64,000 bases of DNA. Origin: Devosia equisanguinis. GTDB taxonomy: Bacteria; Pseudomonadota; Alphaproteobacteria; Rhizobiales; Devosiaceae. The stretch covers positions 186,001 to 250,000 of the forward strand of contig NZ_UZWD01000023.1 in NCBI RefSeq assembly GCF_900631955.1, given 5' to 3'. The position numbers were made by a program, and so were the translations under genes. Below are positions 8,200 to 16,130 of the stretch, piece by piece. The stretch's first letter is position 1. Every line of letters starts with the position of its first letter. The notes beneath the pieces are model-generated. The model did no database searches and was not told the DNA's origin. It saw nothing but the letters and a program-made list of their open reading frames with translations.

Positions 8200-9255
8200 A
8201 TGCGACCTCTCATTGCCCTTGCCATTGCCCTCGTCAGCCTGGCGCCGAGCCACGCCTATGACCAGGTGGCGCGCTTTGCCGCGGCCATTCCCATAGAGCA
8301 AAACGACGGCCCGAGCTTTCTCTACGTCGCCCCGCCCCTGGGATTTATCGGCGTGAGGACGATCGATTTCACCCTGCCACAGGATATCGCCATCGGGCGA
8401 ACCCTGATCTCCGCCAAGTCGATCGATCCGATGACCGGCATTGATTTCCGCAGGGTCTATGCCGTCCTCTCGATCGGCAATGGATTGAACACCACGAACG
8501 TTCTTTTCGGACAGAACGGCTTTGCAGCCGACACTGCAGCAACGCTTGCAGCACGCGGTTTTGACAGCCGGGACATCGGCAGCATCGCGGTTCTGGCCAA
8601 TGGAGAAGACGCCTCGCTCGACCTGTCCCAGGCCAGAAACGCCGATCCCCTTGCCGCCGATATGGGGCGAGCGCAAAGGGTCGCGGTTGTGGAGGACATG
8701 GTTCTGGTCAATCCGTCATGGGCGGGCATTGAAACAGCGCTAACCGCGCTGTCACCCAAGGCGGCCAAGGCGCGTCCGGAGTGGGTTGCGGTGTTCGATG
8801 CCCTCAACGCGCTGCGCGGATCAGGAACGACGGAGGCCGCGATCGGTTGGAGCGGCGCAGTGCTGAGCACGCTGGAGACGACAAGTCAGGCGATTCTGGA
8901 TGGCAGCATCTACCAGCAAGCCACTGACAGTGGACGAAAATTCGTCTTTCCCCCATTCCCGATCGCGGCGATGGGCATCGACCGCCTGCATGGAGACACG
9001 CATCTGCGCATCGCACTGCCCTATCGGGATGAACGCGATGCCGAGTTCGCCCTCGAGCATATCGGTCGCTATCTGATAAGGTTCCCCCAAGTGCCGGACG
9101 TGCCGCGGCAGCAGATGATTTCTTCAGGAGACTGGCACGTTGCGGTGCTGACCCTGACGTTCAAGGGCGACGAAGGCGGGACGGCCCACGCCCTATTGCT
9201 AAGCTTCACCAGCGCCATCCTGCGGCGCCAATTCGCACCGCTGGAATTTCTGTAG
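8200..9255 (+). CDS. Secreted protein of unknown function
   Basis: A 351-residue protein with a clear signal peptide (RPLIALAIALVSLAPSHA, probable cleavage before YDQV) and no later membrane segment, so it is probably periplasmic. I do not recognise a family. ATG 8200 is preferred over 8194 because GGAG at 8189-8192 gives a normal spacing only for the former. It stands alone, between a pseudouridine synthase and a convergent RidA/ASCH pair. Confidence 0.6.
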   Translation: MRPLIALAIALVSLAPSHAYDQVARFAAAIPIEQNDGPSFLYVAPPLGFIGVRTIDFTLPQDIAIGRTLISAKSIDPMTGIDFRRVYAVLSIGNGLNTTNVLFGQNGFAADTAATLAARGFDSRDIGSIAVLANGEDASLDLSQARNADPLAADMGRAQRVAVVEDMVLVNPSWAGIETALTALSPKAAKARPEWVAVFDALNALRGSGTTEAAIGWSGAVLSTLETTSQAILDGSIYQQATDSGRKFVFPPFPIAAMGIDRLHGDTHLRIALPYRDERDAEFALEHIGRYLIRFPQVPDVPRQQMISSGDWHVAVLTLTFKGDEGGTAHALLLSFTSAILRRQFAPLEFL

Positions 9256-9264
9256 TCCTGCGCC

Positions 9265-9555
9265 TCAGGCCTCGGCCTCTCCGGCATAGGCAACTTCGAT
9301 GCGTTGGAAGAGGCTGCCATCTTTCATCGTATCGAGCCAGCGGCGGAAGTCATCAACATCCTTGAAGCCGGCGCGCTGGGCGTCGGCGTCTGTAACATCG
9401 TCGGGGCTTATATCCCTGATCGACTTGATGGCCAGGAGCCCGACCTTGGTCTTGAGTGTGCCACCGGCCCTGACGGTCGGTCGATTCCAGCGGCGGAAGA
9501 TCAGATCGACCTTGCCGGCCTTGATGTCTTCGAGCAGGTCGCGTTTGAGCAGCAT
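9265..9555 (-). CDS. ASCH-domain-like protein
   Basis: A 96-residue protein with the layout of a small ASCH/PUA-like RNA-binding domain: LLKRDLLEDIKAGKVDLIFRRWNRPTVRAG (basic groove strand), LKTKVGLLAIKSIRDISPDDVTDADAQRAGF and a C-terminal strand IEVAYAGEAEA. ASCH proteins are thought to bind RNA, and one group has amidohydrolase activity. Its ATG overlaps the RidA stop by one base (TGATG), which indicates a two-gene operon. Confidence 0.65.
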   Translation of the reverse strand: MLLKRDLLEDIKAGKVDLIFRRWNRPTVRAGGTLKTKVGLLAIKSIRDISPDDVTDADAQRAGFKDVDDFRRWLDTMKDGSLFQRIEVAYAGEAEA

Positions 9556-9941
9556 CAGCCCAGCACCGCCGTTGCCGTCATCTCGATACGCAGGCCTTCG
9601 GCCAGCAGTTCCTTGACCACCACCGTGGCACGAACCGGAAACGGCTGCTCGGTAAAGAACTCGCGATAGACCGCGTTCATGCCGGATGCGTCGGCGCTGT
9701 CGATGAGAAAAATCTGCACCATGACCAGATTGCGCAAGCTACCGCCTGCAGCCTTGACCGCTATCTCCAGATTCTGAATGCAGCGCCGCGCCTGCGCCTC
9801 GATCCCGCCAGCGACGATCTCGCCGCTCACCGGGTCTTCGGCAATGGCTACCAGCCACACATGCTTGCCCGCCCGCACCGCATCGCTGATGGGCGCCGAT
9901 GACGGCGCAATACCGGTTTCAATGCGTTCGATCATGGCCAT
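9555..9941 (-). CDS. RidA family protein
   Basis: A 128-residue member of the RidA/YjgF/UK114 family. It has the family's central AGGSLRNLVMVQIFL segment, the FFTEQPFPVRATVVVKELLAEGLRIEMTATAV ending with the conserved Arg, and PxR. Canonical RidA proteins hydrolyse reactive enamine/imine intermediates from amino-acid catabolism. The start is slightly uncertain (9941 or 9935). It is the last chromosomal gene before the broken tRNA gene at the ICE boundary. Confidence 0.8.
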   Translation of the reverse strand: MAMIERIETGIAPSSAPISDAVRAGKHVWLVAIAEDPVSGEIVAGGIEAQARRCIQNLEIAVKAAGGSLRNLVMVQIFLIDSADASGMNAVYREFFTEQPFPVRATVVVKELLAEGLRIEMTATAVLG

Positions 9942-9953
9942 CTTTCACTCTTT

Positions 9954-10008
9954 TGGTGCGGGCGGCGGGACTCGAACCCGCACGGGGCTACCCCCTCCGG
10001 ATTTTAAG
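9954..10008 (-). other. ICE attachment site: 3' half of tRNA-Leu(TAA)
   Basis: On the minus strand this reads from the anticodon loop CTTAAAA through the variable arm, a complete T arm (GCGGG-TTCGAGT-CCCGC) and the acceptor strand CGCCCGC to an encoded CCA end. The anticodon would be UAA (leucine). The 5' half is missing: no complementary GCGGGCG and no pairing partner for the anticodon stem lies next to it. Such a 3' fragment beside an integrase gene is what remains at one end when an element integrates into a tRNA gene. The reconstituted full tRNA should lie at the far right end, outside the window. Confidence 0.85.
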
Positions 10009-10128
10009 CGAGCCCAGATGGCCTATCCTTTGTTTATCCGGGGGTATCCGATTTCCCGATAACCGACTGTAGGCACTAGCTTTTTTCGGCTATCAATACA
10101 TCCATACCTAACCGGGCACACGCCACGG

Positions 10129-10168
10129 CTGGATTTCTAGGTGCTCCTATTTTGCACCTGAAATCCGG
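10129..10168 (+). promoter_or_regulatory. Stem-loop directly upstream of the integrase start
   Basis: CTGGATTTCTAGGTGC and GCACCTGAAATCCGG pair over about 15 bp with one bulged base and one G-T pair, around a 9-base loop. It ends 6 bases before the integrase SD (AAGGAGG). It could be an operator dyad, an attenuator, or a recombination arm site near attL; sequence alone does not decide. Confidence 0.6.
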
Positions 10169-10186
10169 CCTCAAAGGAGGTTAGGA

Positions 10187-11602
10187 ATGGCCAAAATCAA
10201 GCTCACCAAGACTGCTGTCGACGCCGCAACCCCGCAGGAACGCGACTACGAACTCCGCGATACGACGATACCGGGCTTTCTCGTGAAGGTCACTCCCGCT
10301 GGTCGGAAAACTTTCATGATCGCCTATGTCACGAACAGCGGTCAGCGCCGAAAGCCCGCCATTGGTCGCTACGGCGAGATCACCGTCGAACAGGCGCGTG
10401 GGATCGCACAGGACTGGCTTGCCGAGGTTCGGCGCGGCGGCGATCCCAGCGCCGAGCGGACGGCGATCCGTCAGGCCCCAACGGTCAAAGAACTCTTCGA
10501 TCGTTTCATCACCGATTATTCGGAGGGCCGCAATAAGCCCTCTACCGTCCAGTCCAATCGGGAACGGGGCAAGCGCCACCTCATTCCCAAGCTCGGCCAC
10601 TTGAAGGTGCCGGACGTTACGCGCGCTGACATTGCCGATCTCATGAAGAAGATGGCGAAGTCTCCCACCAGCGCAAACCGCGTTCTGGCGCTGTGCCGGA
10701 AAATGTTCAATGTGGCCGAAGTCTGGGGATTGCGGCCTGATGGCTCCAATCCCTGCCGCCACGTCCCGAAATATCCCGAACGCGGCAAGACCCGCCTCAT
10801 CACCGATGGGGAGATGCGCAAACTCTTCGAATATCTCGATCGCGCCGAGGCGGAAGGGTTGGAACACCCGTTCATCATTCTGGCCATTCGGCTCCAGTTC
10901 GAGTTTGCCGCCCGCATGTCGGAGATCACCGAACTCGAATGGGCCTGGGTCGATTTCGACAACCGCCGCGTCGTCTGGCCGGACAGCAAGACCGGCGGGA
11001 TGTCGAAACCGATGAGCGCTGAGGCTCTGCGCCTGTTCGAGACCGCGCCGCTGGTGGTGGATTCGCCTTATGTCTGCCCTTCGATCTTCGACCCGGAAAA
11101 GCCGATGTCGGCCTATACCTACTATCAGGGCTGGAAGCGCATTCTGGAGCGGGCCGGCCTTCCTCATGTTGGCACCCATGGCATCCGCCATCGCTCCGCC
11201 ACCGACATCGCCAATTCCGGCGTGCCGGTGAAGGTCGGCATGGCGCTCACTGCCCACAAGACGGTGACCATGTTCATGCGCTACGTCCACACCGAGGACG
11301 AGCCTGTCCGGGCGGCGGCGGAAGCCGTGACGCGGCGCCGACTGAATGTCATCGGCGTCGAGCATCAGCCGCCCGCGCCACCGTCTCCGCCCGTCATCGA
11401 GCCGCCGTCTATCGCGCCGGTCGGCGGGTCGGCACCCGCGATCCTGGGCCCGGACGGCAAGCCGCTCGGGTTCGAGGACGGCAAATACGCCTCGCGCACG
11501 CGCGTTGGAAATTACCGGCCGTTCCGCCACCGCAGCGGTGAGAACCGGACCCTGCCGCCCGGCAGCAAGCGCTCCGAGCCGGAGGTGGCCGATCATGCGT
11601 GA
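10187..11602 (+). CDS. int: Tyrosine recombinase (ICE integrase)
   Basis: A 471-residue integrase. Residues 1-85 form the DUF4102/P4-type arm-binding domain (LTKTAVDAATPQERDYELRDTTIPGF) and residues 95-195 the core-binding SAM-like domain. The catalytic domain shows Arg in FAARMSEITELEW, HGIRHRSATDIAN as the H-x-x-R box, the AHKT position and Tyr in FMRYVH near residue 364. The C-terminal 90 residues are an unusual proline-rich extension. It should insert the element at the adjacent tRNA-Leu gene. A strong SD (AAGGAGGTTAGGA) precedes the ATG; the next gene overlaps by 8 bases. Confidence 0.95.
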   Translation: MAKIKLTKTAVDAATPQERDYELRDTTIPGFLVKVTPAGRKTFMIAYVTNSGQRRKPAIGRYGEITVEQARGIAQDWLAEVRRGGDPSAERTAIRQAPTVKELFDRFITDYSEGRNKPSTVQSNRERGKRHLIPKLGHLKVPDVTRADIADLMKKMAKSPTSANRVLALCRKMFNVAEVWGLRPDGSNPCRHVPKYPERGKTRLITDGEMRKLFEYLDRAEAEGLEHPFIILAIRLQFEFAARMSEITELEWAWVDFDNRRVVWPDSKTGGMSKPMSAEALRLFETAPLVVDSPYVCPSIFDPEKPMSAYTYYQGWKRILERAGLPHVGTHGIRHRSATDIANSGVPVKVGMALTAHKTVTMFMRYVHTEDEPVRAAAEAVTRRRLNVIGVEHQPPAPPSPPVIEPPSIAPVGGSAPAILGPDGKPLGFEDGKYASRTRVGNYRPFRHRSGENRTLPPGSKRSEPEVADHA

Positions 11603-11897
11603 GGAAGCCAAAGCTCAACGCCGCTGGCCGACGCCCGAAATTCTGCGTCGTTCCCAATTCGTCGACGATGCCGGCCCCATCCGCTTCGTCGATACCGAAG
11701 CCGCAGCGCGATACCTCGCGCTGTCGGCCCACACGCTCGAATGCTACCGCTCGCTCGGCGGCGGCCCCGCCTACCACAAGTTCGGCAAGTGGGTCCGCTA
11801 TTCCGTAGAAGATCTCGATACCTGGGCCGCGAGCTGCCGCCGATCCACGGCAGCCTCGCCGGACGCGCCAAGCGTCCTTTCCGTTGACCGAACATAG
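11595..11897 (+). CDS. AlpA/excisionase-like helix-turn-helix protein
   Basis: A 100-residue DNA-binding protein with a MerR/AlpA-type winged helix: FVDTEAAARYLALSAHTLECYRSLGGGPAYHKFGKWVRYSVEDLDTWAAS. It resembles the RdfS-like protein at 41697 in this same element but is encoded with the integrase, overlapping its stop codon by 8 bases. It may act as a second directionality factor or as a regulator of int; which of the two cannot be told from sequence. Confidence 0.75.
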   Translation: MREEAKAQRRWPTPEILRRSQFVDDAGPIRFVDTEAAARYLALSAHTLECYRSLGGGPAYHKFGKWVRYSVEDLDTWAASCRRSTAASPDAPSVLSVDRT

Positions 11898-12007
11898 CCC
11901 TAAAGCTATACAGGCGCAGATTAATTGTCGGTAGAATCACGGCATTCGCTGATCGTCTTTTGGCAGTAACGTCACCACGCCAACACTAGTTAAGGAAAGG
12001 CAGCAAG

Positions 12008-12388
12008 ATGGGTAGAAGCACCGATCATATCGTTGCTCGCCTTCCTCATGACCAGCAGGCCGTCATAGATGCGCGTCAACAGGGTATGACCCAAGTGGTC
12101 GAGGGTTTGCGCGAACTTCGTCAGATCACGGGCAAAGCTCAGGCGGATATCGCTTCCGCTTTGAATATTACTCAGCCATCCGTCTCCAAAATCGAGAAGC
12201 AGACTGACATGCACCTCTCGACTTTGCGCAATTACGTGGAAGCCGTCGGCGGCGAATTGGAGCTGACCGTCAAGCTGCCCAAGCGGCCGGTGCTGCGGAT
12301 TCATCATCTTGGCGATCTTGCGCCTGTCAGAGCCGCATCGGTGCGGAAGAAGAGCGGCGATCCGACGTCAAGGCGGCGCCATGGATGA
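12008..12388 (+). CDS. XRE family regulator (paralogue 1)
   Basis: A 126-residue protein with one HTH: residues about 30-85 (GLRELRQITGKAQADIASALNITQPSVSKIEKQ), followed by a conserved STLRNYVEAVGGELELTVKLP tail typical of XRE antitoxins that pair with RelE/HigB toxins. It heads the ABC-3C operon, its stop overlapping the next ATG by 8 bases, so it probably represses the operon. A close paralogue lies at 17274. AAGGAAAGG precedes the ATG. No toxin gene lies next to it. Confidence 0.8.
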   Translation: MGRSTDHIVARLPHDQQAVIDARQQGMTQVVEGLRELRQITGKAQADIASALNITQPSVSKIEKQTDMHLSTLRNYVEAVGGELELTVKLPKRPVLRIHHLGDLAPVRAASVRKKSGDPTSRRRHG

Positions 12389-13295
12389 GTTGCAGCGGTC
12401 CATCTACGTCGATCGTTTCCGTTTGGCGTTTCACACCAAGAAAGGCGCCGCCTTTCAGGATTGGTTCGTGCTTCTCGCAGGCCATGCCCTCGGCGCTGAT
12501 TTCGAGGAAGTCCGCCCCTACGGTCCCTATGGGGACCTGAAATGCGATGGCCGCCGGATCAGCTCCGGCTCGGTTTTCCAGTGCTACGCCCCCGATGCCA
12601 TGAAGGAAGCCGACCTCATCGCCAAAGTCGATGAAGACTTTCACGGTGCCCGTGCCCATTGGAACGGCAACATGCAGGAGTGGGTCTTCGTCCATAACGA
12701 CGGGCGCGGACTCCCCCCGAACGCGGTTCAGCATCTCGACGGCCTTCGTCAGGCTCATGCGCCGCTGCAGATTACCACTTGGTCCGAGCCGGAGTTGCTC
12801 GATCTTACCATGATGCTCGATCTGGCCGCGCTTCAGGCCCTCTTCGGTCCTGCGGCTTCGATAGCGATCGTGGATCGCCTCGTCATGTCTGATCTGGTGC
12901 CGATCATTGAGGCGCTCCAGCGGCAGGAGCCCAATCCAAGCGATCCGCCGCTGACGCCGCCGTCGCCGGAAAAGCTGGAAAAAAACGCTCTATCCGAGGA
13001 ATCGGGCCTGTTTCTGCGCATTGGCAGGCGGAAATCGGCGCTCGTTGATACGTTCTTCCAGAAAATTCCCCGTCCTGATCTCGGCGAACGCATCGCCGAG
13101 GCTTTCCGACTGCGGTACGCTGAGCTGAAAGCTCTCGATCTTCCGGCCGACACGATTTTCAAGCATCTTCAGGACTACGCCGGCTTCAACGGCGAGCCGA
13201 AGCGTCAGGGAGCGGCGCTGGCAGTCCTCTCCTATTTTTTTGATAGCTGCGACATCTTCGAAGATCCGACCATCATTTCTGTGGAGGCATCATGA
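12381..13295 (+). CDS. ABC-3C system protein with REase-like N-terminus
   Basis: A 304-residue protein. Residues 1-150 look like a restriction-endonuclease-type fold: helix FQDWFVLLAGHALG, then GPYGDLKCDG (D52, K54, D56) and the strand VFQCYAPD, an arrangement seen in nuclease-like domains of ABC three-component systems. Residues 185-304 form a helical region (LVPIIEALQRQ, DTFFQKIPRPDLGERIAEAFRLRYAELKAL) that probably contacts the other components. The lysine of the usual E/QxK motif is replaced (Q67-C68-Y69), so activity is uncertain. It overlaps the XRE gene upstream and the MC6-like gene downstream (ATGA). Confidence 0.65.
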   Translation: MDELQRSIYVDRFRLAFHTKKGAAFQDWFVLLAGHALGADFEEVRPYGPYGDLKCDGRRISSGSVFQCYAPDAMKEADLIAKVDEDFHGARAHWNGNMQEWVFVHNDGRGLPPNAVQHLDGLRQAHAPLQITTWSEPELLDLTMMLDLAALQALFGPAASIAIVDRLVMSDLVPIIEALQRQEPNPSDPPLTPPSPEKLEKNALSEESGLFLRIGRRKSALVDTFFQKIPRPDLGERIAEAFRLRYAELKALDLPADTIFKHLQDYAGFNGEPKRQGAALAVLSYFFDSCDIFEDPTIISVEAS

Positions 13296-13537
13296 TCCTC
13301 CCGACAAAGCATGTCCGTCCTGATCGCGCGCTCATTGGCGTTGGGGCAGAGGTTCTCGATATTTTAAAGCGACCGATGACCATGTCGCGGCTATGGGACG
13401 AGATGCGCGGACGCCGTTCGCTTCATGCGCCCAATGCTCCAATTGACTATCAGTGGTTCATTCTCTCGCTTGACCTGCTCTTCACGATTGGTGCGGTTGA
13501 CTTTGATCGTGGCGTGGTGCGGAGGATTCAGCCATGA
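13292..13537 (+). CDS. ABC-3C middle component, MC6-like
   Basis: An 81-residue protein opening with MILPTKHVRPDRALIGVGAEVLD and containing MSRLWDEM and WFILSLDLLFTIGAVDFDRGVVRR, a pattern I recognise from middle component 6 of ABC three-component systems: a small winged-helix-like linker between effector and ATPase. It overlaps both neighbours by 4 bases (ATGA), consistent with a stoichiometric complex. Confidence 0.75.
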   Translation: MILPTKHVRPDRALIGVGAEVLDILKRPMTMSRLWDEMRGRRSLHAPNAPIDYQWFILSLDLLFTIGAVDFDRGVVRRIQP

Positions 13538-15297
13538 TCCGCCGTTTCGGCAGCGACCTCGCGTCTTTCAAGACACTGACCTTCAAGCCGGGTCTGAACA
13601 TCCTATTGGCTGACAAGAGCGAGGGTGCCAACGATCGCCAGTCGAGGAATGGCGCGGGCAAGACCAGTTTCATAGAGTTGGTCCATTTCCTGTTTGGCGC
13701 TGACGCCCGCAAGGACAGCATCTTCCGTTCTGATGCGCTGACGACGTGGACCTTCGACGTCTCCGTCGACATAGCGCAAGAAACCACCTCGGCGGCCCGT
13801 AGCGGCGCCAAGCCGAGTCGGATCTTTATCAATGGCGCCGTCGAGAACTGGCCAATCCCGCCGCAGTTCGACACGCGCGCCGGCCTGTTCGAGTTGTCGA
13901 ACGAGAACTGGAAAGCCAACCTCGGCCAGCTCTGGTTCGGCCTGCCCATTTCGGCAGGGGACGAAGCCGAGCGTTTCCAGCCGTCGTTCCGCTCGCTCTT
14001 CTCCTATTTCGTCCGCCGTCAGAACAGCGGCGGCTTTCAGCAGCCAATGCAACATTCGGCGATGCAGCAGGCGTGGGATCAGCAGGTCTCGATCTGCTAT
14101 CTGCTTGGCCTCGACTGGAGCATCCCCGGCCGCTTTCAAGAACTGCGCGCGCAGGAGAAGGTCGCTCAGGAACTGCGTAAGGCCGCCCGTAGCGGCGACC
14201 TTGGCCGGTTCTTCGGTAAGGCGGCCGACCTCAGAACGAAGCTGACTGTCGCGGAGGCTCGTGCCGTGCGGCTTCGCCAGCAGCTTGAAACGTTCGAGGT
14301 AGTGCCGGAATACAAAGCTCTGGAGCGTGAGGCGAACGAAATTACGCGCGAAATTGACGGGATGAACGTCGAGAATGTGATCGACGGCGATCTCCTGCAA
14401 CAGCTTCGCGCTTCGCTGGTCGGTGAGGATGCGCCCGACTTGGGCGACGTTACGAAACTCTATGCGGAGGCCGGCGTCGTCCTCCCCGATATGGTGCGGC
14501 GGCGTTTTGACGAGGTGGAGCGCTTCCACCGAACCATCATCGAGAACCGGCGCGCGCACTTGACCGCCGAGATCGCCTCGGCAGAGGCTCGCATCGCTGA
14601 ACGCGATCAGCGCACAGTCGATCGCGACCGGCGGCGGCGTCAGATAATGGGTGTCCTGCGCTCCGGTGGAGCACTCGAACATTATACATCGCTGCGCGAA
14701 GAAGCCGGCCGAGCCGAGGCTGAGGTCGAGGGACTTCGCCAGCGGCTCGATACCGCTGAACGGATCGAAAGCACCAAGGCTGAACTCGACATCGAACGGG
14801 CCAACCTGACCAAGGCGCTACGCGACGATATCCACGAGCGGACCGACATCATCCGCGAGGCTATCCTCATTTTCGAGTCGCTCTCGGAGTCCCTTTACGA
14901 AAAGGCGGGCAGCCTAACGATTGGCGAGACCGGAAGCGGCCCCCAATTCGAGGTCCATATCGATGGACAACGAAGCAAGGGCATCACCAATATGCAGATA
15001 TTCTGCTTCGATCTCATGTTGACCGAAATCAGCCTGAAGAATGGGCGCGGTCCCGGCTTTCTGGTCCATGACAGCCATCTATTCGATGGGGTGGACGAAA
15101 GGCAGGTTGCTAAGGCGTTGCAACTCGGCGCGGAACGGGCTGAGGCAGCCGGGTTTCAGTACATTGTCACAATGAACTCCGACGCGCTGCCGCGTGAAGG
15201 GTTCAAGGCCGGGTTCGATATCCGCTCCTATGTCATGGACACGAAGCTGACCGACGCGACCGACACTGGGGGGCTATTCGGCCTGCGGTTTGAGTAG
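13534..15297 (+). CDS. DUF2326 SMC/RecN-like ABC ATPase of ABC-3C system
   Basis: A 587-residue ATPase. The Walker A motif NGAGKTSFIELVHFLFG lies near residues 37-53, just after a LNILLADKSEGANDRQSR segment. Residues about 200-450 are rich in heptad-like charged helices (coiled-coil arms), and the C-terminal lobe holds GITNMQIFCFDLMLTEI and the Walker-B-like FLVHDSHLFDGVDERQV. DUF2326 ATPases are the core of ABC-3C conflict systems, thought to sense DNA or phage signals and license an effector. Overlap with the MC6-like gene (ATGA) and the REase-like gene upstream fit this architecture. Confidence 0.85.
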   Translation: MIRRFGSDLASFKTLTFKPGLNILLADKSEGANDRQSRNGAGKTSFIELVHFLFGADARKDSIFRSDALTTWTFDVSVDIAQETTSAARSGAKPSRIFINGAVENWPIPPQFDTRAGLFELSNENWKANLGQLWFGLPISAGDEAERFQPSFRSLFSYFVRRQNSGGFQQPMQHSAMQQAWDQQVSICYLLGLDWSIPGRFQELRAQEKVAQELRKAARSGDLGRFFGKAADLRTKLTVAEARAVRLRQQLETFEVVPEYKALEREANEITREIDGMNVENVIDGDLLQQLRASLVGEDAPDLGDVTKLYAEAGVVLPDMVRRRFDEVERFHRTIIENRRAHLTAEIASAEARIAERDQRTVDRDRRRRQIMGVLRSGGALEHYTSLREEAGRAEAEVEGLRQRLDTAERIESTKAELDIERANLTKALRDDIHERTDIIREAILIFESLSESLYEKAGSLTIGETGSGPQFEVHIDGQRSKGITNMQIFCFDLMLTEISLKNGRGPGFLVHDSHLFDGVDERQVAKALQLGAERAEAAGFQYIVTMNSDALPREGFKAGFDIRSYVMDTKLTDATDTGGLFGLRFE

Positions 15298-15305
15298 CCC
15301 CGCCC

Positions 15306-16121
15306 ATGCGATCAGCTCCCTTCACCCGTCCGACCCTGGTTGCTGCCGTCGAACTGCTCGAACTGCACAGCCAGGCGCGCTTCAACCAGGTCGTGCTTCG
15401 TCTCGGGCTTGAGGATGAGATTTCGTCGGATACCGGCATCAGCGTCACGAAAAAATGCGATCTGCTTGGACGCATTGTCGTCCAGCGCGCCGATGCAATC
15501 CTCGACACGCTGGATGGTCGCATGACGCTCGGCGAAGCCGTCGTGCGCCAAGCGGCGCTGCTGGCACAACCCGACGCGATTCATCCATTGCAGACGGCGT
15601 TTGCCCGTGGGCTTGCCCGCGATGCCTTTGTGTTGGTCTGGGACGACAATGGTCGGAACGCAACCATTCGAGCCGCGCTGCCGGGAGAAATCCAGCTTCC
15701 CGAAACCGACGATGAAGTGCATCGGCTCCTAAAATCCTTCGCTTTCATGACCCCACTCGGTCATCTCGATCAAGCGATCGAGGCGCACAGCCGCGGCGAT
15801 TGGGCTGCCTGCAACGGACAGCTTCGCACATTCCTTGAAAGCCTGTTCGACAACATTGCCCGCAACGTCCGCCCGGAAGATGCAGCGAAAAGGCCCAGCT
15901 CCGAAAATCGCCGGGCGTTGCTGGCGGAAATCGGCTTCCTGTCGACGAGCCGCAATGAATGGACCGGAGACGGGAAGAACTACGTCAATGGCCTTTTCAA
16001 GATGCTGCACACCGAAGGATCGCACCCCGGTCTTTCAGACGAGGATCACAGCACCTTCCGTCTCCACGTCGTGCTCGTTACCGCGCGAACCTTCCTCCGG
16101 CGCTTAGCCAACGGGCGGTAG
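15306..16121 (+). CDS. Uncharacterised protein in ABC-3C operon (271 aa)
   Basis: I do not recognise this family. Residues 1-90 are helical (RPTLVAAVELLELHSQARFNQVVLRLGLEDEI), somewhat like N-terminal domains of abortive-infection proteins. Residues 150-271 are a second helical domain with WAACNGQLRTFLESLFDNIARNV and a conserved-looking ending, NGLFKMLHTEGSHPGLSDEDHSTFRLHVVLVTARTFLRRL. The GSHPG-containing stretch resembles C-terminal domains of Abi-type proteins (inference only). It starts 8 bases after the ATPase stop, so it belongs to the operon. Confidence 0.6.
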   Translation: MRSAPFTRPTLVAAVELLELHSQARFNQVVLRLGLEDEISSDTGISVTKKCDLLGRIVVQRADAILDTLDGRMTLGEAVVRQAALLAQPDAIHPLQTAFARGLARDAFVLVWDDNGRNATIRAALPGEIQLPETDDEVHRLLKSFAFMTPLGHLDQAIEAHSRGDWAACNGQLRTFLESLFDNIARNVRPEDAAKRPSSENRRALLAEIGFLSTSRNEWTGDGKNYVNGLFKMLHTEGSHPGLSDEDHSTFRLHVVLVTARTFLRRLANGR

Positions 16122-16130
16122 GAGGCGCAA

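Noticed and set aside
9778-10062. A frame reading GGGTRTRTGLPPP through the tRNA fragment
   Set aside because: This peptide is the usual false translation of a tRNA 3' end, not a gene.
10181-11611. A 476-codon minus-strand frame opposite the integrase
   Set aside because: No recognisable domain; the + strand has integrase catalytic motifs and a strong SD.
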